This document shows, piece by piece, positions 1 through 6,601 of a stretch of 14,993 bases of DNA. Made by a program: the position numbers and the translations under genes. Positions within the stretch are counted from its first letter, which is position 1. Every line of letters begins with the position of its first letter. The notes below the pieces were generated by a model. The model saw only the letters and a list, made by a program, of their open reading frames with translations, did no database searches and had not been told where the DNA came from. The stretch is taken from the NCBI GenBank assembly GCA_964514665.1, contig CAZESH010000080.1:1-14993 (forward strand), in the 5' to 3' direction. The DNA is from CAZESH01 sp964514665. Lineage in GTDB: Bacteria > Bacillota > Bacilli > Paenibacillales > KCTC-25726.

Positions 1-469
1 CCAATGCTTCAGGATCAACCATATTGACGAAGAACTCCCTGCCCTCCGGCAATGTGTCGGCGTCCCAAGTGATCACCTTTATCCCTTTTTGTTTGGCCTC
101 TTTCAGAACCGGCAGCAGCTTTTTCGGATCGTTGGCCGAGACGGCGATTAAATCCACGCGTTTGTCGATCAGGTTTTGAATGACCATTTCCTGCCGCTGC
201 GGATCTGCAACGGGAGGGCCTTGGTAAATCAAATGGATGCCCAATTCTTTCGCTGCCTCCTCCGCACCGTCCTGCACCGCGTTAAAATAAGGAATGCCGG
301 ATAGCTTGGGTACGACGGCAATTGTATAATTTCGATCATTGTGCGCTTTTTCCGAGACCTTGCCGGGTTCCATGGAATAGATCACATCATACTTGCTTTT
401 ATTTGTCTGGATTTGGCAACCGCTTACAAAGATTACAGCAAGAACAAAAAAGATTAGTTTGCGCAACAT
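1..469 (-). CDS. Sugar-binding lipoprotein of an ABC importer, LsrB/RhaS-like (3' end outside window)
   Basis: The first 156 residues of a periplasmic-binding-protein-like (Peripla_BP_4 type) solute receptor, truncated by the window edge. It starts with a short lipoprotein signal, a hydrophobic stretch at residues 5-15 and lipobox VSGC with Cys18, so it should be anchored outside the membrane. The mature part begins with YTIAVVPKLSGIPYFNAV, followed by GPPVADPQRQ, a DLIAVSANDP strand and KVITWDAD. This pattern is typical of the rhamnose (RhaS) and autoinducer-2 (LsrB) receptor group, so the ligand is probably a monosaccharide or similar small polyol. The ATG at 469 has GGGGGA a few bases upstream, slightly close. 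It has its own promoter (576-604) and leader and lies after the terminator of the dgoD unit, so it is probably the first gene of a separate operon leaving the window. The family is well supported; the ligand is unknown. Confidence 0.85.
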   Translation of the reverse strand, partial: MLRKLIFFVLAVIFVSGCQIQTNKSKYDVIYSMEPGKVSEKAHNDRNYTIAVVPKLSGIPYFNAVQDGAEEAAKELGIHLIYQGPPVADPQRQEMVIQNLIDKRVDLIAVSANDPKKLLPVLKEAKQKGIKVITWDADTLPEGREFFVNMVDPEAL

Positions 470-487
470 CGTTCCCCCTATGGCTGC

Positions 488-535
488 AAAAAACCGGCTG
501 TTCAGCATCCTGCAGCCCCGGCATGGGCTGGATGC
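488..535 (-). promoter_or_regulatory. Possible attenuator: two competing hairpins in the leader of the sugar-receptor gene
   Basis: In the transcribed leader, hairpin A pairs 530-535 with 505-510 (GGATGC/GCATCC) and 525-529 with 514-518, leaving a 3-base bulge at 511-513. Hairpin B pairs 513-517 with 496-500 (GGCTG/CAGCC) and is followed at once by six U (488-493). The arms share bases 513-518, so the two structures exclude each other, as in a terminator/antiterminator switch just ahead of the ribosome binding site. The pairings are read directly from the sequence. The regulatory role is inferred, and I recognise no known riboswitch class. Hairpin B is only 5 base pairs plus a small inner stem, so it may be a weak terminator. 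Confidence 0.35.
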
Positions 536-575
536 GGATATTTTGTTTGCTACTGTTTATATTTAATTACTTTTG

Positions 576-604
576 ATTCTATGTCATTTCGATTTTTATC
601 GCAA
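576..604 (-). promoter_or_regulatory. Sigma-A type promoter for the sugar-receptor gene
   Basis: On the minus strand TTGCGA (599-604) and TAGAAT (576-581) are separated by exactly 17 bases; they match 4/6 and 5/6 of the consensus. The promoter lies just downstream of the dgoD terminator and about 105 bases upstream of the lipoprotein start, which places the switch-like hairpins inside the leader. Confidence 0.5.
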
Positions 605-629
605 TCCTTTTTAACAAACCAATTATTAT

Positions 630-695
630 GTAAAAAAGACCCGATTTCTGTCAAATTCAAGCCCTTCAGCTTGAAAATGGACAAACTCGGGTCTT
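630..695 (-). terminator. Rho-independent terminator of the MBL hydrolase-dgoD operon
   Basis: A long stem pairs 687-695 with 636-644 (AAGACCCGA/TCGGGTCTT), partly continues inward through a GTTTGTC/GACAGAAA region, and encloses a second perfect 7-bp hairpin (TTCAAGC/GCTTGAA at 654-660 and 667-673). On the minus strand the stem runs into a T tract (632-637). It lies about 80 bases after the dgoD stop and before the next promoter, so it should end the dgoD transcript. Confidence 0.8.
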
Positions 696-774
696 ATTCA
701 TACATGCAAAACTTAACTTGGCCGGAAGCCCAATGTCAGGAAACGATCAAAGGACGATCAGGCAAACGCTGCGA

Positions 775-1923
775 TCACCATTCCGCGACCGAGCCGTCGC
801 GATGCCGCCAAACCGGATTCCGCCAGTTGTGGCCGATTTGTGCCTGCTGCTTGACGTACTCTTCATTGATTTCTAGCCCTAGTCCCGGTCCGTCGGGAAT
901 CTTCACGTAGCCGTCGACGTAGCTGAACACGGAACGGTCCTTCACGTAATCGAGCAAATCGTTGCCCTGATTGTAATGGATGCCGAGGCTTTGCTCCTGG
1001 ATGAATGCGTTGTAGGACACCGCATCCACCTGCAGACAAGCCGCCAAGGCAATCGGTCCGAGCGGGCAATGGGGCGCCAGGGCAACGTCATAAGCTTCAG
1101 CCATGGCAGCAATTTTGCGCACTTCCGAAATACCGCCGGCGTGCGACAAATCCGGCTGAATAATGTCCACATAGCCGGCAGCCAAAGCCTGTTTGAAGTC
1201 ATAGCGGGAAAACATGCGCTCGCCTGTGGCAATCGGAATGCTGGTATGGCCGGCAATTTCCCGCAAAGCTTCATTGTTTTCCGGCAGAACCGGCTCCTCA
1301 ATGAACATCGGCCGATACGGCTCCAGCTCTTTGGCCAAAACTTTGGCCATCGGTTTATGCACCCGCCCGTGAAAATCGACGCCGATCCCGATGCCATTGC
1401 CGACGGCCTCGCGAATTGCCGCAATTCTAGCCACGGCCTGATCGACCTTCACAAAGCTGTCGATGATCTGCAGCTCTTCCGTGGCATTCATCTTCACCGC
1501 GGTAAATCCGGCCTCGACCGCTTGCTTCGCCGCTTGCCCTACATCGCTGGGACGGTCTCCGCCGACCCACGAATACACGCGGATCGAGTCGCGGCAAGCT
1601 CCGCCCAGCAGCTGATGGATCGGTGCTTGGTAGTACTTCCCCTTAATATCCCACAACGCTTGATCGATGCCGGCAAGCGCGCTCATCAGGATCGGACCGC
1701 CGCGGTAAAATCCACTGCGGTAAAGCACGTTCCAGTGATCCTCGATGCGCATCGGATCCTTATCGATTAAAAATTCCATCATTTCCTCGACTGCGGCGCG
1801 CACTGTGGAGGCTTTGCCTTCGATCACAGGCTCGCCCCAGCCGGATATGCCCTCATCGGTATCGATTTTCAGGAACAGCCATCGCGGCGGTACCTGGTAC
1901 AGCGTATAGCCGGTTATTTTCAA
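775..1923 (-). CDS. dgoD: D-galactonate dehydratase (enolase superfamily)
   Basis: Converts D-galactonate to 2-keto-3-deoxy-D-galactonate (EC 4.2.1.6), the first step of the DeLey-Doudoroff galactonate pathway, in the cytosol. I start it at a TTG at 1923, which has AAGGAGG eight bases upstream. This gives 382 residues beginning MKITGYTLYQ, the same length and beginning as E. coli DgoD as I recall it. The frame is open upstream to 1953 but has no ribosome site there. The capping domain covers about residues 1-120 and the barrel the rest. Key residues fall at the family positions: metal ligands D183, E209 and E235, with H185 (in DFHGR) and H285 (in APHCPLGP) as the acid/base pair. The protein ends WRHRDGSVAEW, also typical. 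It follows the MBL hydrolase by 33 bases and is followed by a strong terminator. No later pathway enzyme (KDGal kinase or aldolase) is visible in the window. Confidence 0.95.
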   Translation of the reverse strand: MKITGYTLYQVPPRWLFLKIDTDEGISGWGEPVIEGKASTVRAAVEEMMEFLIDKDPMRIEDHWNVLYRSGFYRGGPILMSALAGIDQALWDIKGKYYQAPIHQLLGGACRDSIRVYSWVGGDRPSDVGQAAKQAVEAGFTAVKMNATEELQIIDSFVKVDQAVARIAAIREAVGNGIGIGVDFHGRVHKPMAKVLAKELEPYRPMFIEEPVLPENNEALREIAGHTSIPIATGERMFSRYDFKQALAAGYVDIIQPDLSHAGGISEVRKIAAMAEAYDVALAPHCPLGPIALAACLQVDAVSYNAFIQEQSLGIHYNQGNDLLDYVKDRSVFSYVDGYVKIPDGPGLGLEINEEYVKQQAQIGHNWRNPVWRHRDGSVAEW

Positions 1924-1956
1924 CGCAATCCCCTCCTTGTGACGGATTCCCAATGC

Positions 1957-2799
1957 TTATTTGAAATAAATGAAACGTTCTCCGGCCGTCATCATGTGGA
2001 ACTTTTGGGACGGATAGCGCTGGTACAGGTAATCGACAAAATAGGCCGGATTCTCGTCGTTATGCGGGAACAAACCAAAATGGATCGGCATCAGCAAGTC
2101 GGCCTGGATGCTTACGCCCAGATCGGCCGCATCGCGGTAATTGCAGTTGCCCACAATGCCCATCTCCGTCCGTTGAAAATCCCTGCCGTTGATCGGCACC
2201 ATCGCGATATCGACCTGCTTGCCCTTCAGCCACTCGACCAGCTCTGCGAACACCAGCGTGTCGCCGGCGTGGTAAATCACAAATTCCCCGACATTTAGCA
2301 CGTAGCCCATGAATTTATGCTCGCCCTGCTCATCCTGCTCGAACACGTCATGCATCGCTTTGAACGCATCGATCCTAACCACGCCTTGCTGCAGGCTTTG
2401 CTGATGGGAAATGCCAATGACGCGTTCTTCGCCGATTCCCCATTCCAGCAATTTGCCGACATGCGCTTTCGGAACGATAAACTTCGTATTCCGCGTAGTG
2501 TTGTATATGCCCAGCAAAGAGAGCTTATCCATATGATCCTCGTGGTGATGCGTGCACAGCACAAAGTCGATTTCTCCCAGCTGATCGGGCAAAATCGGAG
2601 GCGCAAATTTCCTTACCCATGGCTCTCCCACCAATTCGTACACCCAGTCGGAAAGATACGGATCAATCACAAACGACGTTTCTCCGGTCTTGAAAAAATA
2701 ACCCGCCTGTCCCAAATTCCACATTCCGATTCCGTCGGCAGGAATGACAGAAGCCGCGATTTCATGCTGAAGCTCTTCCCCGCTCTTATACAATTTCAT
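1957..2799 (-). CDS. Metallo-beta-lactamase-fold hydrolase, UlaG-like (possible sugar lactonase)
   Basis: A 280-residue cytosolic MBL-fold protein of the UlaG/COG2220 type; UlaG itself is L-ascorbate-6-phosphate lactonase. The metal site is complete: HxHxDH at residues 84-89 (THHHEDHMD), H150, D180 in YHAGD and H240 in MPIHFG. There is no signal peptide. The ATG at 2799 has AGGAGG nine bases upstream, so I prefer it to the longer frame from 2850. It is the first gene of a two-gene operon with dgoD, 33 bases apart. Hydrolysing an aldonolactone such as galactono-lactone to galactonate would supply DgoD directly. That is an inference from the neighbourhood, because UlaG-like proteins act on varied substrates. 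Fold and metal site are certain; the substrate is not. Confidence 0.85.
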   Translation of the reverse strand: MKLYKSGEELQHEIAASVIPADGIGMWNLGQAGYFFKTGETSFVIDPYLSDWVYELVGEPWVRKFAPPILPDQLGEIDFVLCTHHHEDHMDKLSLLGIYNTTRNTKFIVPKAHVGKLLEWGIGEERVIGISHQQSLQQGVVRIDAFKAMHDVFEQDEQGEHKFMGYVLNVGEFVIYHAGDTLVFAELVEWLKGKQVDIAMVPINGRDFQRTEMGIVGNCNYRDAADLGVSIQADLLMPIHFGLFPHNDENPAYFVDYLYQRYPSQKFHMMTAGERFIYFK

Positions 2800-2894
2800 T
2801 CTGCAAAGCCTCCTGATTGCTGTATTTTCGCGATAAAACTGCAGCTGCATTTACAGTGCATTAAAAAACCTGTGTTTTGCACCCATTTATCCAT

Positions 2895-2942
2895 TTAAAA
2901 TATTTCTCCAATTGGTCGACAAATCCTTCTACAATGTATCAT
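2895..2942 (-). CDS. Possible 15-residue leader peptide upstream of the MBL hydrolase-dgoD operon
   Basis: Inside the roughly 170-base leader of the operon an ATG at 2942 follows AGGAGG by six bases and opens a 15-codon frame with three arginines and two cysteines, ending TAA. The good ribosome site is the only real argument. The peptide has no recognisable sequence and no run of regulatory codons, so it may be chance. Confidence 0.2.
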   Translation of the reverse strand: MIHCRRICRPIGEIF

Positions 2943-2976
2943 CCCATTCCTCCTGCGTACTCTGATTATTATCCTG

Positions 2977-3005
2977 ATTATAGGAAAAGTCGACCGTGTT
3001 TACAA
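2977..3005 (-). promoter_or_regulatory. Sigma-A type promoter for the MBL hydrolase-dgoD operon
   Basis: On the minus strand a perfect TATAAT (2977-2982) lies 17 bases after TTGTAA (3000-3005, 4/6 match). It sits directly downstream of the ganA terminator. The transcript would have a leader of about 170 bases before the hydrolase start at 2799. A GGTCGAC half-site at the promoter spacer (2988-2993) recurs inverted at 2914-2920, which could be an operator pair but is short. Confidence 0.6.
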
Positions 3006-3033
3006 TAAAGCCCGTAAAACGCGGATTTACAAC

Positions 3034-3065
3034 AAAAAAACGGAGCTGCAAGCGCGTCTCTCCGT
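3034..3065 (-). terminator. Rho-independent terminator after the GH42 beta-galactosidase gene
   Basis: On the minus strand ACGGAG (3060-3065) pairs with CTCCGT (3040-3045) across a GC-containing loop and is followed by a run of seven T (3034-3040). It lies about 30 bases after the stop of the GH42 gene and ends the long sugar cluster. Confidence 0.8.
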
Positions 3066-3094
3066 CTTCTTTTTTATATAGCCGTTTGCTTTGG

Positions 3095-5152
3095 CTAGCG
3101 TTTCAAAATGCCGACTCCGTTTACCGCAAGCTCTATGGGTTCGCTGCCAACCGGCAGGCCGCTCCTCATATCGGTATAAGCTGCGCCATCCAGCGTCACC
3201 ATTTGCCGGCTGCCGCTGAAATTAAGCAAAAAGACGTAGTCGTTTTGGCCGTCCGTACGAACCTGTGCGGTCACTCCGCCAGGCAGCTCCGTCTGCACGG
3301 CTTTGCGGATTCCCGTCTCACCGACGATACGTCCGTAAAAAGCATCATAGAACGGTTCCTTGACGCGCGCCGCAATGTAATACGCCTTGCCGCTGCCGAA
3401 GCTGTTGACGGTCAAGGCAGGCCGCCCCGCATAAAAATCTCCGCTGTATGCCGCCAATGTCTCCGCGCCTTCGGCATGAATCAGGTCGCACAGCTCGTGC
3501 ACCTCGTTATTTCCATGCAAAGCCAAACGGTTCTTCTCGTGGAAAACGATGCCGTTCACGTCATGATCGTGAAGCCCGTCGATCTCCTCAGACCAGATGC
3601 CAAGCGTTTTTCTGAGCGGTCCGGGGAACCCCCCGAGATAACACAAATCGTGCTCGTCGACAATCCCCGACCAATACGTCGCCACAAACGTTCCGCCGCT
3701 GCTGACAAACTGCTCAATCCGTTCGCCCACGCCCGATCTGACCATGTAAAGCATCGGGGCTATGAGCAGCTTGTACTTGCTGAAATCCGCATCCATGCTT
3801 ACGACGTCCATCGGCACGCCAAGCTGCCAAAACGCTTTGTAATGCTCCATGACGGTATCTTCATAGTTGATTCCCTGATTGCGCGGACCCTGCGCGGCTT
3901 TCACGGCCCAGCGATTCTCCCAATCGAACAGGATCGCCGCTTGCGCATCGACGCCTGTACCCAGCACCTCCGTCAGCTGCTCCAGCGTCTCCCCCACTTC
4001 GGTGACATCGCGAAAAACGCGGGTGTGCTCATGTCCGCTGTGATCCACCACCGCGCCGTGGAATTTCTCGCTCGAGCCGCGGCTCTTGCGCCATTGGAAA
4101 TACTGTACGGTATCGGATCCGTGCGCCACCGCATGCAGCGAGGAGAGCAAATGCATGCCCGGTCTTTTCAGCTTGCTGACCGGCTGCCAGTTGGTCAGGC
4201 TCGGCGTGCTTTCCATCAGCATGAAGGGACGCTGCTTGAGAGAACGGAAAAGATCATGGTTAAAGGAGAACCACGCCGCCAGCCGGCCGTTGTTTTCCGT
4301 CTCGTGCCAAGTCGGATAAGCATCCCAGGAGATCACGTCCAGCAGCTCGGCAAATTTCCAATAATTCAAGCCGTCGAATAGATCCATCATATTGGTGGTG
4401 ACAGGCAAATCGGGATTTATCGACTTGAGCGGCTTGATTTCGTGCCGGCAAAAATCAACGGTTTGCTCGGTCACAAAGCGCTTCCAATCGAGATTCAACG
4501 CATGCACCATCGTTTCGCCGTGAGGCGCAGGAGATTCAATTTGCGACCAATCGGTATACGTATGGCTCCAGAAGGCTGTCCACCATGCCCGATTCAGGGC
4601 ATCGAGCGTTCCGTACTTTTGCTTCAGCCAATCCCGGAACGCGTCCTGACAGTAGTCGCAGTGGCATTCGCCGCCGAATTCGTTGGAAATGTGCCAGCCG
4701 ACCACTGCCGGATGCTGTGCGTACCGCTCCGCCAGCTTGCGATTGATGTTCTCCGTCTTTTCCCGATATACCGGAGATGTATAACAGTGATTGTGTCTGG
4801 CGCCATGCAAATTGCGCACGCGGTTCGCGCCTACTCGCAGCACCTGCGGATATTTCTGCGACATCCATGCCGGTCTGGCGCCGCTCGGCGTAGCCAGCCA
4901 GGCGAAAATGCCGTTTTCCGCGAATGTGTCCAGCACCCGGTCAAGCCATTCGAAGGTAAAGACGCCTTCTTCCGGCTCAAGCGCGCTCCAAGCGAAAATG
5001 CCCACGGACATCACGTTGCATTTGGCCAGCTTCATCAGCCGGATATCTTCCCGCAGCACCTGCGGATCATGCAGCCATTGGTCGGGATTATAATCGGCCC
5101 CGTGCATAAATGCCGGCAGCTTCGGACTGATCGGCGGATAACGTTTGCTCAT
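3095..5152 (-). CDS. ganA: Glycoside hydrolase family 42 beta-galactosidase, GanA-like
   Basis: A 685-residue cytosolic beta-galactosidase (EC 3.2.1.23) that removes terminal galactose from short beta-galactans or galactosides. The sequence follows Bacillus subtilis GanA closely along its length as I recall it, starting from FMHGADYNPDQWL. The barrel domain (about 1-390) has the acid/base E158 in HISNEFGG and the nucleophile E314 in MLMESTPS. Four cysteines for the structural zinc (C123, C163, C165, C168 in GECHCDYC) are present. The trimerisation and C-terminal beta domains follow, so the protein looks complete and has no signal peptide. Two ATGs, 5158 and 5152, are in frame; AAGGAG is eight bases before the second, which I choose. 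A broken GH53 endo-galactanase ends only 2 bases upstream, so this was once part of a galactan unit. It ends in a terminator. Confidence 0.95.
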   Translation of the reverse strand: MSKRYPPISPKLPAFMHGADYNPDQWLHDPQVLREDIRLMKLAKCNVMSVGIFAWSALEPEEGVFTFEWLDRVLDTFAENGIFAWLATPSGARPAWMSQKYPQVLRVGANRVRNLHGARHNHCYTSPVYREKTENINRKLAERYAQHPAVVGWHISNEFGGECHCDYCQDAFRDWLKQKYGTLDALNRAWWTAFWSHTYTDWSQIESPAPHGETMVHALNLDWKRFVTEQTVDFCRHEIKPLKSINPDLPVTTNMMDLFDGLNYWKFAELLDVISWDAYPTWHETENNGRLAAWFSFNHDLFRSLKQRPFMLMESTPSLTNWQPVSKLKRPGMHLLSSLHAVAHGSDTVQYFQWRKSRGSSEKFHGAVVDHSGHEHTRVFRDVTEVGETLEQLTEVLGTGVDAQAAILFDWENRWAVKAAQGPRNQGINYEDTVMEHYKAFWQLGVPMDVVSMDADFSKYKLLIAPMLYMVRSGVGERIEQFVSSGGTFVATYWSGIVDEHDLCYLGGFPGPLRKTLGIWSEEIDGLHDHDVNGIVFHEKNRLALHGNNEVHELCDLIHAEGAETLAAYSGDFYAGRPALTVNSFGSGKAYYIAARVKEPFYDAFYGRIVGETGIRKAVQTELPGGVTAQVRTDGQNDYVFLLNFSGSRQMVTLDGAAYTDMRSGLPVGSEPIELAVNGVGILKR

Positions 5153-5154
5153 GA

Positions 5155-5445
5155 TCATCTCTCCTTTTTTATTGCTTCAAGCGCTTGCAGCTTGTGCCCT
5201 TTGAAATCAAACAGCGTCAAATTCGACCAATTGTTCGGATGGTCGACCGATCACTGCGGCTTGAACGGAATCCAGCACGGTTCCCAGTAGTGAAAGCCCA
5301 TTCCCTTTCCATCCGGAATTTCTTTGACGATCTTCATCAAGTCCCGCAAATACTTGGTTTGACCTTCCGCGGAAGCCGGATATCCGGCATGCAGCTGGTC
5401 ATCGCCGCGAAGTCATCAAGCGTTCCGTGCCACCACGGATAAAAA
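5155..5445 (-). pseudogene. Remnant of a GH53 arabinogalactan endo-beta-1,4-galactanase
   Basis: Two pieces of a GH53 enzyme (GanB type) survive in different frames. Piece one (about 5395-5444) reads FYPWWHGTLDDFAAM, the conserved tryptophan/histidine segment before the nucleophile strand. Piece two (about 5155-5410) reads DDQLHAGYPASAEGQ, then a helix KYLRDLMKIV, then MGFHYWEPCWIPFKP and DHPNNWSNLTLFDFKG to the natural stop TGA at 5155-5157. Everything before piece one, and the strand carrying the nucleophilic glutamate between the pieces, is gone. Piece two also has an in-frame TGA at 5251-5253, probably from a TGG tryptophan codon. The order galactanase then beta-galactosidase suggests an old co-transcribed galactan pair. 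The family assignment rests on several conserved segments and is fairly sure; the exact deletion points are approximate. Confidence 0.75.
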
Positions 5446-5551
5446 CGGCCACAAGCTCGGTCTCCGGTATATCGATAATCGCTTGCAAATGGGATTGGAA
5501 AATGTTTCCGCACCCGATCACGCCGAATCTGATCTTTTTTACATTTTCCAC
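5446..5551 (-). pseudogene. N-terminal stump of a Gfo/Idh/MocA oxidoreductase
   Basis: About 35 residues remain: KKIRFGVIGCGNIFQSHLQA and PETELVAV, the nucleotide-binding Rossmann start with GxGxxxxxH. The frame then runs into the GH53 remnant at a T-rich junction near 5442-5446 and stops at a TGA at about 5400. The start is probably GTG at 5551, nine bases after GGAGG; an ATG at 5560 overlaps the stop of the upstream gene as ATGA but is too close to the ribosome site. The intact gene upstream ends there, so this was a translationally coupled pair of oxidoreductases. The rest of this gene (about 300 residues) and the front of the GH53 gene are lost, probably in a single deletion. Confidence 0.7.
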
Positions 5552-5556
5552 TTTTC

Positions 5557-6567
5557 TCATCCTCCAATCGTGCGGTCCAGCTTTTCCGCCCGCTCATCCG
5601 CGTCGATGGTCGCACGCGTCGCTTTCAGGATATCCTCATGGGTTTGAACGGACGGTTTTCCATTGATCCTGGCTACAAAGTCCTCCATGGCAGTTACGTT
5701 CATGTCCATCGCGGCCATTTGCCTGAGGGGCTCCTCATGCGAGACAAACAGCAGCAATTCTTCTTTCGATACAAGCGGATCTCCTTCCAGCCGGAGTTCG
5801 GCGGAACCTTTTGTGCCGGTGACAAAAATCCGGCAGTCGCCCCATGTCCAGCTTTTTTCCGGATTGTGCCAGTCGCAGTAAATTTGCGAGACGATTCCGC
5901 CTTCCATCTTCACCTGCAGAGAGGCCGAGTCGTAAAAATCCCGGTACTCCGGTAAAATGGTTTTGAGCATATACCCGCTTGCTTCAACAATTTCTTTTCC
6001 CGTCAAATAACACAGCAAATCAAACTCATGAACAAGAATATCGATGACGATTCCGCCGTTTTGTGCTTTTGAGAAGTGCCATTGCGGTCTCGAATCCGGC
6101 GTCAAGCGATGCGGTTTTCGCGTTGTTATGCTGACGATGTCCCCCAATTCGCCCTGTTCGATTAACTTTTTGATCGTATAAACGGAAGCCCGGAATCTCT
6201 CGGTAAGCAGCATCCCGACTTGGATTCGGCCTCTTTCGATAACGGCTTCCAAGCGACCCAGGTCCTTGCGGTTTGTTACCGCGGGTTTATCCAGCATGAT
6301 GTGTTTGCCATGTTTTTCGCACAGCTCCACAATATCGATTTTTTCATTATTGATGGCCGAACTGCCTACGATTTCGACCTCCGGCTTTAAAACTTCGGCA
6401 AGATCGGATACAAGCGGAGCGTTAAATTGCTCCGCGATTTTTGCCGCCAAAGCCGTATTTTCCTGCTCATAAATTCCGGCGCATTGATAGCCGAGTTTCA
6501 GCATTTCATCGATGAATATGGCGATATGCCCGTGCTGGCAGCCAATCACGGAAAATTCGCGTGCCAT
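5557..6567 (-). CDS. Gfo/Idh/MocA family NAD(P)-dependent sugar oxidoreductase
   Basis: A complete 336-residue cytosolic oxidoreductase. The N-terminal Rossmann domain (about 1-120) begins FSVIGCQHGHIAIF and contains LDKPAVTN at 92-99, the family's [DE]KP lysine loop. The C-terminal alpha/beta domain carries GGIVIDILVHEFDLL (171-185), where H180 and D183 match the usual catalytic His/Asp. Such enzymes act on inositols, aldoses, amino sugars or glycosides; the substrate cannot be told here. The in-frame ATG at 6573 is only two bases after AAAGGAG, so I choose the ATG at 6567, eight bases away. It follows nagA by 34 bases and its TGA overlaps the next (broken) oxidoreductase. Context suggests it processes a modified amino sugar or galactoside. 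Confidence 0.85.
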   Translation of the reverse strand: MAREFSVIGCQHGHIAIFIDEMLKLGYQCAGIYEQENTALAAKIAEQFNAPLVSDLAEVLKPEVEIVGSSAINNEKIDIVELCEKHGKHIMLDKPAVTNRKDLGRLEAVIERGRIQVGMLLTERFRASVYTIKKLIEQGELGDIVSITTRKPHRLTPDSRPQWHFSKAQNGGIVIDILVHEFDLLCYLTGKEIVEASGYMLKTILPEYRDFYDSASLQVKMEGGIVSQIYCDWHNPEKSWTWGDCRIFVTGTKGSAELRLEGDPLVSKEELLLFVSHEEPLRQMAAMDMNVTAMEDFVARINGKPSVQTHEDILKATRATIDADERAEKLDRTIGG

Positions 6568-6601
6568 TCGCATGACTCCTTTCGTTGTATCATGAGTTAA
6601 G

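Noticed and set aside
976..1770. Long plus-strand open frame of 264 codons
   Set aside because: It is the shadow of dgoD, which carries the complete active site on the minus strand.
2861..2938. Protein-like peptide ending FKWINGCKTQVF in the hydrolase leader
   Set aside because: It has no start codon, is preceded by a stop after a few codons, and overlaps the other mini-frame. It may be chance or a very old gene remnant, but cannot be assigned.
2996..4381. Long plus-strand open frame of 461 codons
   Set aside because: It lies opposite the GH42 gene, whose catalytic and zinc residues are all in place. The plus-strand product has no recognisable features.
5251..5253. TGA read as selenocysteine in the GH53 remnant
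   Set aside because: The gene is already broken by deletions, and selenocysteine is not known in GH53.
4442..5290. Long plus-strand open frame of 282 codons
   Set aside because: It is the shadow of the GH42 gene and the GH53 remnant, with no ribosome site or family features.
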